From NCBI GenBank assembly GCA_002633005.1, contig NMRA01000196.1, positions 147,581 to 211,580 on the forward strand: 64,000 nucleotides of DNA, given 5' to 3'. Below are positions 45,646 to 57,600 of the stretch, piece by piece. A program made the translations under genes and the position numbers. Under the pieces are notes generated by a model. It did no database searches and was not told the origin of the DNA. It saw only the letters and a list, made by a program, of their open reading frames with translations. Within the stretch, counting starts at the first letter, position 1, and every line of letters begins with the position of its first letter. The DNA comes from Phoronis australis. Lineage: Eukaryota > Phoronida > Phoronidae.

Positions 45646-48600
45646 TCACTGAGGCTCAACACGAAACTGTCGCATGGCGAAAATCAGTTTTTGTTCTCTT
45701 ATAGTGATTGCGGCTTCTACGGAATCTCCGGCCTTGTTGAGACGTTCTTCAGCGACCTCTGTTGCCCAATAAAAAAGCAACAGCACCCCTAGACTTGCTG
45801 CTTCTGCATCGTCCTCGTTGTACTTGCTCAAGATGTCAGTAGCGCGAGATGCTATTTCTGGTTCCAGCCTCCTGTTGTTAAACGATTTCAGCATTGCAAG
45901 AAATCCATGGTGGTCATCGTTTCGAACTGTCTGGCACAGAGCTCGGCACTGCTCCCATTTCCTTGTAAGGCCTTCGTGGTAGCCTTAAGAAAAGTGTATA
46001 TGTTACCTACTTAAGACCTAGTTGTTCACAAAAGTATCAAATAGTAAGCAGCATAGTCTGTTTCCATCAGTAAGCGCACTGTGTGTGGAAAACCTTGTAG
46101 CAAAAATACTGAGACCGACGGCTTATTTTCTACGTTGAAAATACTTTCACTGAAAATGTTGTGATGTCCTAGACAATAGGCAAGTATTTCATTACTAAGG
46201 AACATCTAATATTTTGTACGAAGACAACATCCAAACCCGCTAACGGATATGCAAATGTCTGGTGTTAGTGGTAATTATTCCTTATGAACGGAGTGGAAAT
46301 ATAATATCAAAATACATGCATGTACTACTCTGAACACAGACTTTCAAAATTCGTTTGTTGGTGGTTTTAAAAGATAGATAATCATCACAATTAGTGAATA
46401 TTGCTTAAAGCATAGAAGTCACATTCTGTATAAAATGAGTCGTGGACAGATTATGACGAACTCCCCAGCGGTCAGCCTTTCATAGTCAATAACTGACCGC
46501 TCAATTGACTACCGCGCACCTCATAGACTAAGAACTGTACTGTACAAAAGAAAGACCAAAAGCAGTCGGTTCTGGAATGTTTTTAAAAATCAAGGCGGTG
46601 CAGCGTTATTTGTATTTGGTCGCTCACTTTTTCAAAAATGAAAATCAATCTGAAATGAGCACAACTGGTACGAGATTAAACAGTGTTAACCGTGATGTTT
46701 GCTGGGGGTAGACAGCCAAATGACGTCGTATGGAAGTTGCAAGCTATTGTATAACTTGTGAGATCCAAGCGACTGTCGTAAGCGCGTACCATGGTTATGG
46801 CCTATGGGAAGCTACCATTGTTTCCTTTGTTGCGTCTTTGTTGGATATACTGTAATAATACAGGTTGCACAGATATCGTACATTGGGCGCACATCAGCCG
46901 GTTACCGAAAAATCCTTACCAAGTAAGAAAGAAAAGCAAAGTGAATAATGGATTCGCCTATCTACCGATATCTACATGTATGCGACGAGCTTGCGACCTT
47001 GTTTCCCGTGGGAAAGCCCAAACATTTGGAGGTCGATTGCTGATGGCAATGCGTTCTGTTTCTCAATATTGAACTTGAATTTGCTCTAGCAAATCATGTA
47101 TCTTATAATTCTAATGAATGTGATCAGGCTATATCGACACTATCCCAGTGTAATGCTACAAACAGCTAAAATGTCATTTTGACAAGATTGAAATTAACCG
47201 CAGTATTTTCAGATTTTACTCCTAATTTGTGTTTCACGATACAATTTAAAGTGGCTTGGGACGCTAAAAGCAGACTAAAGTGCACTATTCAAAGTCACTC
47301 TCTATCACTGAAACAGAATTCAACCTGCTAACTAGGTATTTCTTACGGTTTGCTCATAAAGACTTTTAATTTCGGTTGATATTAAAGGCGAAGGCAACCT
47401 TTTTCCATGTCATTTTGAGCTAAAATAAGGTTGGTTGGCTATCCTAGACATATTTTCCACTTAATTACAGCTTCTCGTAATTTTGTTNTAAAGCACCTTT
47501 CTTTTAGTTTCAAATTTTAACAAACGATCTGTCAACTGCTCGTCACTTCGTCGATGTTTTTCCGTCAAGGCAAATCACGTCTCCTAATTTGGTATGGCAA
47601 GAAATACATATAGACATAGGACATTTCACACACAAGGAAAATGTGACCTTTAACCTTTAATTTCAAAAAACGATGGCGACTTAAAGACATACGGTCCGAG
47701 CTATAAAGGAAAAAAACTCTTAACGCCGATTTAGCCGTTTTTTGTATGACATCAAGTTCAAAAAGTTATTAACTTTGCACGCGCGCAAAAAATGATCAGT
47801 GGATTCCTGGTTTTATTTTCAAGATTGACGCAAAAGGCTATATTAGCAGGCGACAGAACAATGATTGATTGAAATCTCCAAGATAGGGTTTAGTATCCAT
47901 TTATATATCATTGAAATATATACCTTCCGGTCAATGCAAAAATTCACCAAGGCATCTAAGTCCCCCAGCACTCAGTTAAAGAGAATGTGTTTTCAAAGAC
48001 CAACATGTTCACTGACTTTCAATACAAGTTATTTACGCGGAATTAATCACAAGCGCGCTGAGAGTGCTGGCACGCAACGTGCTATCAACGGCAGTGATAG
48101 ACAACCTATTTATGACTGGAAAACAAGGTTTCTTTCCACAATGAAATCGATTGTTCCTTCAACTATTCCCAACAACTCCTAGAATTTTCTCCATGACGTG
48201 AAAACTGATAGCTGACTGATCGGACGAGAGATTGATATAAACATGCACCTTCAAAAGCCCAAATATAGTCAGCTTCGTGAATTACATAAAGGATGGTGAC
48301 TTTCACAATCTGTCAATATGTTGGTTTTCAGAGCGTTGCCTCCAGATCGGTGATTACCATATTTTTGAGGTCTGAAAACCAAAATAAGGACCTTGTCGTA
48401 TAATATTCAACTTTACATTTTCACTATGATAATTGCTTGCAAAGACTTTAGAAACCTGTTTGTGGCATATCTTTATTGGCCAATTTCAAACCTTTCATGG
48501 TACTGATATTTTGGCAGTTTCTAATATTATTTTTCTTCAGTGCCAGGACACATGCGCACGAAAAATATTGCACTTAGTTTACGGATTGTGACAAAGAGAA

Positions 48601-51600
48601 CTTGGAGAGGTTTCAGTTTTGATTCACAAGCAATCAATAGAAATGTCAAATATCAATAAAGACATTTTGGGGCATTTGTTTAACATGTACCCAAAATACA
48701 CTCAAATATGAGAACCGTGAAATGTTTTGTTGGGAGATGAAAACAGGTTTTGGTTCTTATTCTAGAAATACCGCAATTCGTTTGAAAACCCAATATACTC
48801 TAAATAGTGACACAATAGAAATTATTCAGAATGCCAAAATTCTTGTTTTGGAACTAAATGCACTGGAACGATGTACAGGCAGCGAGACTGCTTCGATTTT
48901 TTACGGTGTGTGGAAAGTGAATTCAATTTGAACGTCCATGCATAAGGCATACATGTATTCAGAAGATTAAGTCCTAACTCCGAGCTTGCGAAGTTAGTAA
49001 GTCTGGATCACGTGCGCATTGTGCAGAGTCTGAGAAATCCATTTGCCGTTTGTCATCAACTAGAGACAACTATGACAGTTTTNNNNNNNNNNNNNNNNNN
49101 NNNNNNNNNNNNNNNNNNNNNNNNNNNNNNNNNNNNNNNNNNNNNNNNNNNNNNNNNNNNNNNNNNNNNNNNNNNNNNNNNNNNNNNNNNNNNNNNNNNN
49201 NNNNNNNNNNNNNNNNNNNNNNNNNNNNNNNNNNNNNNNNNNNNNNNNNNNNNNNNNNNNNNNNNNNNNNNNNNNNNNNNNNNNNNNNNNNNNNNNNNNN
49301 NNNNNNNNNNNNNNNNNNNNNNNNNNNNNNNNNNNNNNNNNNNNNNNNNNNNNNNNNNNNNNNNNNNNNNNNNNNNNNNNNNNNNNNNNNNNNNNNNNNN
49401 NNNNNNNNNNNNNNNNNNNNNNNNNNNNNNNNNNNNNNNNNNNNNNNNNNNNNNNNNNNNNNNNNNNNNNNNNNNNNNNNNNNNNNNNNNNNNNNNNNNN
49501 NNNNNNNNNNNNNNNNNNNNNNNNNNNNNNNNNNNNNNNNNNNNNNNNNNNNNNNNNNNNTTGGCAGTTTCTAATATTATTTTTCTTCAGTGCCAGGACA
49601 CATGCGCACGAAAAACATTGCACTTAGTTTACGGATTGTGACAAAGAGAACTTGGAGAGGTTTCAGTTTTGATTCACAAGCAATCAATAGAAATGTCAAA
49701 TATCAATAAAGACATTTTGGGGCATTTGTTTTAAAAATGTGATTATAAAAGCTATGTTTTATAGCAAACGATTTGAAAAGTTGCGAACTACTTTGAACCT
49801 TTATTGGACGTGTACACAGCAAAAGATGTGTTAACATGTACCCAAAATACACTCAAATATGAGAACCGTGAAATGTTTTGTTGGGAGATGATAACAGGTT
49901 TTGGTTCTTATTCTAGAAATACCGCAATTCGTTTGAAAACCGAATATACTCTAAATAGTGACACAATAGAAATTATTCAGAATGCCAAAATTCTTGTTTT
50001 GGAACTAAATGCACTGGAACGATGTACAGGCAGCGAGACTGCTTCGATTTTTTGCGGTGTGTGGAAAGTGAATTCAATTTGAACGTTCATGCATAAGGCA
50101 TACATGTATTCAGAAGATTAAGTCCTAACTCCGAGCTTGCGAAGTTAGGAAGTCTGGATCACGTGCGCATTGTGCAGAGTCTGAGAAATCCATTTGCCGT
50201 TTTTCATCAACTAGAGACAACTATGACAGTTTTCACCTGTCTTGAGAAACTACATGTATGAGATTCCTAGAATTCAAAATGTACCTGATGTTCCCAATAA
50301 ACCATATGCTGATGACTAAACCTCACAGCGTTTTCGTGTACATGTACATGTACATGAAAGTTCCGAGACTCCTGAAAGGCGCATAGGTCCGATACTAAAT
50401 GGTCTGTGATTGTATTTTGTTTTACAAATTCACGTTCAAAGCAAGATGTGGCGGCCTCGTAATTTCGAGTAATGATTTGTCGTTTTGGGACATGGATTCG
50501 TGTATCTACCAACCGAGAATTTAAAAAATCACATGCGTTCATCCACTTCAACGCTCCGTACGAAAGCATTAGCATCTTAAGTTAAACAAAAGTGACTAAT
50601 TGCCAAGAACCGCCACTCCAACGGTAGATAAACCTGTATAATGCGTTCATGTATGTTAGAAATTTAGAGATTTCTCACGTGTCACGTAAGGAAAACTATT
50701 AAGGATCATGCATTAGTATATCGGTTGTATTAATTCATTATTTTATGATTTTATTTCTTATTTTATTCTCTTACTTTTAAAGTAAACTTAAAGCTACAAC
50801 AAAAATTGTTGAACTGAAAAACGTACCAAGTATAAGAAGTGTTGCTTTCATGACGTCATGAACGACTTTCTTTGGCTTTTCATATTTTCTAATTTCCAAG
50901 ATCATGTTTGTAGTTAATTCTGCCGCTGCAAGTTTCATTCTTTCCACCCTCGCAATAGACTGTAGGCGGGCCTCCGCGGCAACCACGTCGGCTCTCAACA
51001 ACTTCCGCACATCACGAATTTGCTTGATTTCTTTCAAAACCTACATGTACAATAAAATGCAAGTAAAGAGATTAGTAACAGGATGCAATTGTATGCCTGC
51101 AGCCTTTTTATAATTCAATGCTTCCCAGAATACCGGCAGGGCTTCACCTCAGTAAGCTGTATCAGGGTTTTCGAAAGAGTCAGCTACTTGAAAAAGTTCC
51201 CATAATGGCTCTTTCAGTCCCCATGTACGTATTACGGGACTGTTTTGCATGCCAAGAACATTTGAAAAATTCCAACAAGATGTTTAGTTTTGTCTTAATA
51301 ACCCGGCAGTTCAGAGCACTTAGAATAGATGAACGAGGTACCAACATCTAACTATAGGGGCACTTGGAGTCGTAACGGTCAAATCGCGCAATAAGCGAGT
51401 GATTCTGGGAGACATGACTGGCAGCAAAGGGGCATGGCATCAACGGAATACGTGACGTGAGACAGCGGCCTGTTTGGTAAAAATGTCTGAAGCGCAGTGT
51501 CGGATTAAGGTGTTGCGTGACTGTATTCTAATCTATTTTTATACAACCACCGAGTCTTTTAACCAATTCTAATGATCTGCTGGATGAAGATATTGACGGA

Positions 51601-54600
51601 TGAGAGACTCTTTCACCAATTCTCCACCCTCTCATAGCTACATGTAATCAATGTCACTATCGCTTGTTGTCAGTCATGGAAAATCTCCGACACCGTTATA
51701 GGCGTATCAAACTTTGACTGGTGTGGCTGTTCGAGGGGGTCACATTAAAAACTTTCACTAAATGAAGGGTTACGCCAATTTTGCCCTCTCATGGGATTGC
51801 CACAAAATTCCCCCAGGTCGACACCAGCTTTGAGGCCAATGCTGCCGAAAATACCCCTCCCGTTAAAGAAGTTTTGAGAACATGCCCAGTAATCGCTTTT
51901 GCATTATATCCGGGTTTTCATTCCCTTCCATTCACTCACCAGGAAAACCGAGTTCGGAGGAGTAGGAGACCCCTGTATGCAATGCTCGTTTGTTTGCCAT
52001 TAAGGCCAAGACACGAATACGGGTCTTCCAAACGGGAGTCTGAGGCCTACAGTGTCATTCAGGTCGCTACCGATTTCACCCCCTTCTTTGTCTTTCCAGA
52101 ATTTTCAGTTCGATGCTCAGCTGCCTGATTTTTCATGGTATACCCAAAATGTCCTAACTTTTTGACCGAATATGAGGACCCAATTGCCCAAGCAAATGCG
52201 CCTACAGCCGTATGGTCACCGCGGTTTATAACTAACCTATATTTTCACACAGGTCTACGCGATGACATGAAACGGGCTTCCGACAACTTCAGTTGACTTG
52301 CGTCTTAAAGGCGAAGGCAACCCTTTTCCATGTCATTTTGAGCTAAAATAAGGTTGGTTGGTTATCCTAGACGTATTTTCCACTTAATTTCAGCTTTTCG
52401 TAATTTTATAAATTACTCGATAGCTACGCCGGAAGTGACGTTTTAGGAGGCAAGCGTTTCCCGCTTCTTGGATTTGCGTTGACTTTACCGTGCGAATCTG
52501 TTCAATTCTACTTTTGTTTTGTGCTGTTTTTCAAGAATTGTCGCCACCACTTTTCATTGGCGAGTATTCTGCGGCAAGATAGGTTAGTAGAGAACTCAAC
52601 TACGTTGGATTTAGGGATTGTTTAGTGTGTTGTAAGCTGAAAATGGCTGGAGTCGGTGACCCGTATCACAGTAACACTAGTGTGACTGACGGAGACCTTG
52701 TTCAAAGCAGTGGTGACGAGGAATTTTTTCACGGACATTCAGTGGGTGGGTACATGTTTGAGCCGAGTATAACGAGGCAGAGTACGCACAGGCACAGGCA
52801 ACTGTTGAGAGAAACGAGGCGGCTACTGAGGACAGACGTGGTGACACATCTTGGTGGAAATGCACTGTGTGCGTTGTTATGCCTACGTCAATGGAATGCT
52901 GGTGCTGTTCAGAGTTCGACGAGTCCAAGCAACTACTGGACATGGTTAAGTGGACCTCCGGCATACCACGGACAGAGGAACAACTCTCCCACTTGCCAGA
53001 ATGTCCCGCGACACACTCCCACTGGATGGTGACCTGAGCACCCAACTGCTTACATCGTGTCGTGTGACTCCCTCGCCACACACCTGTCACCTTCTAAATA
53101 GCTCCAATACAAGTCCACAATAAACTTATCAAAGTTTGGCTCACCGATCTGTTTACTGGACGACGAACTGTCCTCTTCACTGGGTGTCGAACTGAGCCTG
53201 TAATCACTCCCACTACTCAATATCGCTGCAGGGCTGCTTAGAGGCTCTGGGCTGGAGAAAACAGCACAGGGCGAATCACTACTGGTTCCAGGAATTGCAC
53301 GCTCTGGGGTACGTTCGGAGGCACGGGTGACAGTAGATGAAGTGCCTCCACTGGCTCCAGTCACTGTACTGGCCACAGCTCGCGAGGCTTCTCGCTTCAA
53401 AAACGCACTTCTCGGGGGTGGCGACGGGGCACTGCCGGGAATCAACACAGACGGAATGGCATCCTTCTTCAAGCGTTGTTTCGCGGGGACCTTCATCAGT
53501 TCAGCGTACAAATCCCTTTCGTAATCGGACGGCAGAAAGTGCTTGCCACACACACGGTAATTCTCCACTGCTTTGTACGTTGCGTGGACGGGTAACGCTG
53601 CGTTCTTCACACGAACGAGCCAAGTACGGCGAAGTGTGTCATCCATCGGAAAGCGATGCAAAGGCACTCCCAAAGCGCGCGTGAGCCGATAATTACTACA
53701 TCCCGGTACGCAGCAACAGTGTGGCATGTTGACTGACTAGTAAATGAAAGCGAACGACGACGGAACTTAACACAACCGAGGTAGAACAATGACTGACTCG
53801 GCAGCTCTCACAGTCAGACTACATGAAAAGAAATTGGCGCGAAATGCTTGCCTCCTAAAACGTCACTTCCGGAGTAGCGGACGAGTAATTAATAAAATTA
53901 CGAAAAGCTGTAATTAAGTGCAAAATATGTCTAGGATAACCAACCAACCTTATTTTAGCTCAAAATGACATGGAAAAAGGTTGCCTTCGCCTTTAAAGTT
54001 CGTCAAAGTTCTGGACTAGATCAAACACCTTCTGGTTATTTTACATATTTGTAACCCGAGGCAACCGATAAATTTGAGGGCAAGGGAGACGTGTCGCGGA
54101 GATTAGGTGCATTTCTCAATTTTCTAGTGACGATTTCGATAAAAATTTGATGTTTCAATTCAGATGAAGTAGGCAAAAAAATAGGATAAGGGATCTTTAT
54201 TTTGTTCAACGCAAATTTTGGCGTGCCATTAAAATGTCGCCAAATAGAGCGACTTCAGCTAGCCACAAATAATGAAACTTAACTTCATCAGATTTGTAGA
54301 TCATAACTAAGACGAGATTCAAAGGGTGTGTCATATTTTAATGCCTTTCTTTGTAGGTGTAGACATGGAGCACAGCTCAAGTTCTTGGTGAAAAGTTTAT
54401 GCTCAGTTTGGCCTGTTGTATATTTCGTCCAAGATTTGGGCGCCCACGTGGACTCCTTATCCTAAAAGGATGATTGACCCCGGGTTTGCTAATTGAGGAT
54501 TTTTTTAAAGTACTAGTTCAGTATCAAAATGACAACTGTGCTGTTCACTACCACTAGCACTTATCTAAACGCTTATTTTATGTGCCAAATATGCAAAATT

Positions 54601-57600
54601 TTTCTTCAACAAAGGGCAAACTTTTATCGCCGTTTTCGATGACTCTGTCAATTTAAAACACATTATTTTTATGCCTGTGTAGATTTTGAAACAAAACTGT
54701 ATACCTATTAAATAGTCCATACCCAAGGGAAAGCGTGCCTTGGGTATTTTTTACAATCAACCTACGGGTTATCAGCTATCTGTATAATCACTTACTTAAA
54801 GAAGTTACTTAAGAAATGATTGTCATTGTTTCAGGGTAAATCAAACCTGTAAAATAATTGACGCAACATTAATCAAAGGCCAAGTGGCAGTCATTTTGTC
54901 TGGCGTGCAGCCATGCAACGCTTCTGATCAGTTAACCGACACTCAAATTTGACTACACGATATAGTCGGTGGGCCAGATTTTGTAGGGCCTCTAGAAAAT
55001 GGTTTTTGTGAGTACTTTAGGGGGGCAATTTTATTTTGGTGTTTTTTAATTCATTTTTAGAGTGTTTTCAAAATCTAAAAAGTTGCCACATATAAACTTG
55101 CACATTTTTGAGAAATTTGAGTATGAAGTTACCTAATAATCACCAAAGAGCTTAGTAAACTTATATTTGTAAAAACAACAGTTTTGGTGACTTTTTTGTA
55201 AAACAAGTAATATGGTCCCATCAGTGCCATTGTATTGAACAATATTACACTCACATTGCATGTTTTATTATTGTAAATTAATTGTAAACAGTAAAATTTA
55301 AAAAACGTAAAGAGACACCTAGTGGCAAAAATGCAAACTAAGTCTGAATGTTACTTGGAAGTTATTCTGGCATTGTCAGGCAACAAAAATAACACAAAAC
55401 ACTTGAGACTGGGCAAAATTTGTGCCTCAATGACTAAAACATTGACTAATGGTGTAAAATACAGCTTGTTTGCATAATACACCAGAAATACGTTATAGTA
55501 CAAAAACAATGTAGTTGAATGATCTCTGTGAATGTGCACAAAGACTGTATGAAAATAATAGATTATTCTGACAGCGTTTATCAAGCAGTATGAGACAAAT
55601 ACATGACAATGATCAAAGTATGTACTTTCTATGACTTAATCAACAAATAAAATTAACTTTTTAATACAAAAAAGGAAATAACGGGGTTGGAGGTCTATTT
55701 AGGGTTGACTTGTCAAAGAACTATCCAATGTTATGCAGTCAGTGTTGCTGATGTTACTACAGTTGTCACAGCTGCACATTTCTGTACAGTTTGACCCAGC
55801 ATTGCAGCACAAACTCAGTTTCCCAGCACACATGTTCTTTTTGCACTTGCAGCGTTCATCGTTTAGTACTGTCAATGGAGATGCGGTCATTGCCATACAT
55901 ATTAACTGCAAAGCTCCACCGCCAAGGAGCCAACTATGGTCGATTAGAGAGGGTACAGCACTGCACACTGGTGATTAGCCCACAGGCAATGAAGGGTCAA
56001 ACACAAAGTCATTGTTTGGAGGCGGGCACTATTTGGGCAAACGTTTGATTCAAAATATGTTACAATGGGCTGTGTTAATTAGAGTCAGCAAGTGAATTAT
56101 TGAACACTAGCCTCAATTCACTTTCGTATCTCTTGGTCAGGCACAAACTACAACAGTGAGTAGCTTCAACAATATTTCTTAAAATTGCCTGTCCAAATAA
56201 CTTCATGCACACCAGCTTTCTGAAGAACAGCTTCAAAGTCTTGCTTTAGTTTTGAAAGGCAAATGATATCTCCTTGTGTTAGAAGCTTCGATTCAATGAA
56301 CTCCAAACAAAACTGCTGAAAACTGTGAATTCGTCACTCTTCACAATCGTTGTCTTTCTATTTTTATAGATCTGTGGTACTTGGCTTCTGAGACACAAGG
56401 TCTTTATCTTTGAATTGCATTTGCATATTCAGGGCTCTGGACTGAGCTGTTGCTTGCGATACAAGTCCAACTGAAAAAAAACCCTAACTGTTAACACTAA
56501 TTTAACATTCAACTATGAGTGAGTTGGCATGCAACTTTTTCAGACGGACTTATCAGGAACTGATCCACCACCAGTCTAACAAATTTACATGCCGTCTGAT
56601 CTGTAGCCTAATAATGTTGATAGTCTAATAATTAGATCAGTAGATGCAACTGAAAATAAATCAGCTGATATACCTGCGCAGTGATTGAAATTTAATTTTT
56701 TAAATCAGATGCTCCAACCATAGTCAATCGATTTACACTTAAGGTAATCGACGTTTGACGAAATGGACAGTGGCTTCCATCGTACTCAAATTTAGACAGA
56801 GACGATGGACACTTGGGCACTTTAATTTAATTATCATTGCAGCTACCTAAGTAATCAATGTTTACAAAAAATTGAGACTACGGCAAGGGACGACGGCCAC
56901 TTGGGTATGTTGTTTGCAACCATCTACTCCATTTAACCTTCTCAAAAATTTTTGACTTTAAAATCACACCCACAGCATAACGCCATAGGATTATCCCTTA
57001 GCGCAAGCAGTGTCGATGTGGCAACTGAATGGAGTGTTCGAAAAACAGGATTGCAGGAGTACTTTTTTAAACTGGGAACAAATGAAAACATTAACGACCT
57101 CCTCAGAGGCATCTCTCTACGCGGTACTTTTAAACTTATAGGAACATAATTTGCCGAAAAGTATCCGGCATATGAAGTACCTATGGTATGATCATCGTCT
57201 CTACTGGGTCAGCAGTATTGCCTAAGGCCTAGGCAGCCAAGGGGCTGAACAAGTTAAAAAACAACTGGTGATAATACTGAAACACACATGGAAAACACCA
57301 AGATGTATTTTTAAAAAACACGTACCTGTTTTTGAAAGGTACTTCTTTCTCTTTCTTGAAATGTGGCCCATAATGTACTTTTCCTGCTAACAAATGATGC
57401 AATGATGTTTCAGAATGTTCCTATCTTGTTCAGGTTAATTGGGTGTTTCAGATTTTGGAAGTATAATTGATTTTCTTCGGAAATCTTGGATAGTATCTGT
57501 ATCACTTTCACCAACTTCAGCTTTAGTACTACTGTTGTTGCCTTGAAACGTTGCTATGCCGTTCTATGTCCTTTCAATTTTTTGGTCTGACACTTGGTCT

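Larger units (their letters stand above)
45984..50826. other. Intron 2 of the dynein-stalk-like gene
   Basis: This 4.8-kb intron contains a lone Kolobok terminus (47386), a local duplication and the 478-base assembly gap. No further exon with matching phase was found. Confidence 0.6.
52309..53992. mobile_element. Kolobok-type DNA transposon, TTAA duplications, about 155-bp inverted termini
   Basis: TTAA flanks both ends (52305-52308 and 53993-53996) and both ends begin AGGCGAAGGCAACC. The inverted match extends inward for about 155 bp, past 'ggaagtgacgttttaggagg'. TTAA targets plus a THAP transposase define the Kolobok superfamily. The 1,684-bp copy carries two broken genes facing each other: a THAP transposase fragment (minus) and a P2X7-C-like fragment (plus). 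It is too short and damaged to be autonomous, but the well-kept termini suggest it moved relatively recently. Confidence 0.88.

Noticed and set aside
49012-49641. Long frames of about 175-210 residues across the N run
   Set aside because: They are produced only by the undetermined bases of the assembly gap.
50285-50575. Minus-strand frame with ALKWMNACDFL...VSDLCAF between a CTTAAG acceptor and a CAG/GTACAT donor, resembling another dynein-like exon
   Set aside because: Its phase does not fit after the phase-1 donor at 50827, and reading in the required phase meets a stop. The exon at 45983 fits the phase and domain order exactly, so this frame is treated as fortuitous.
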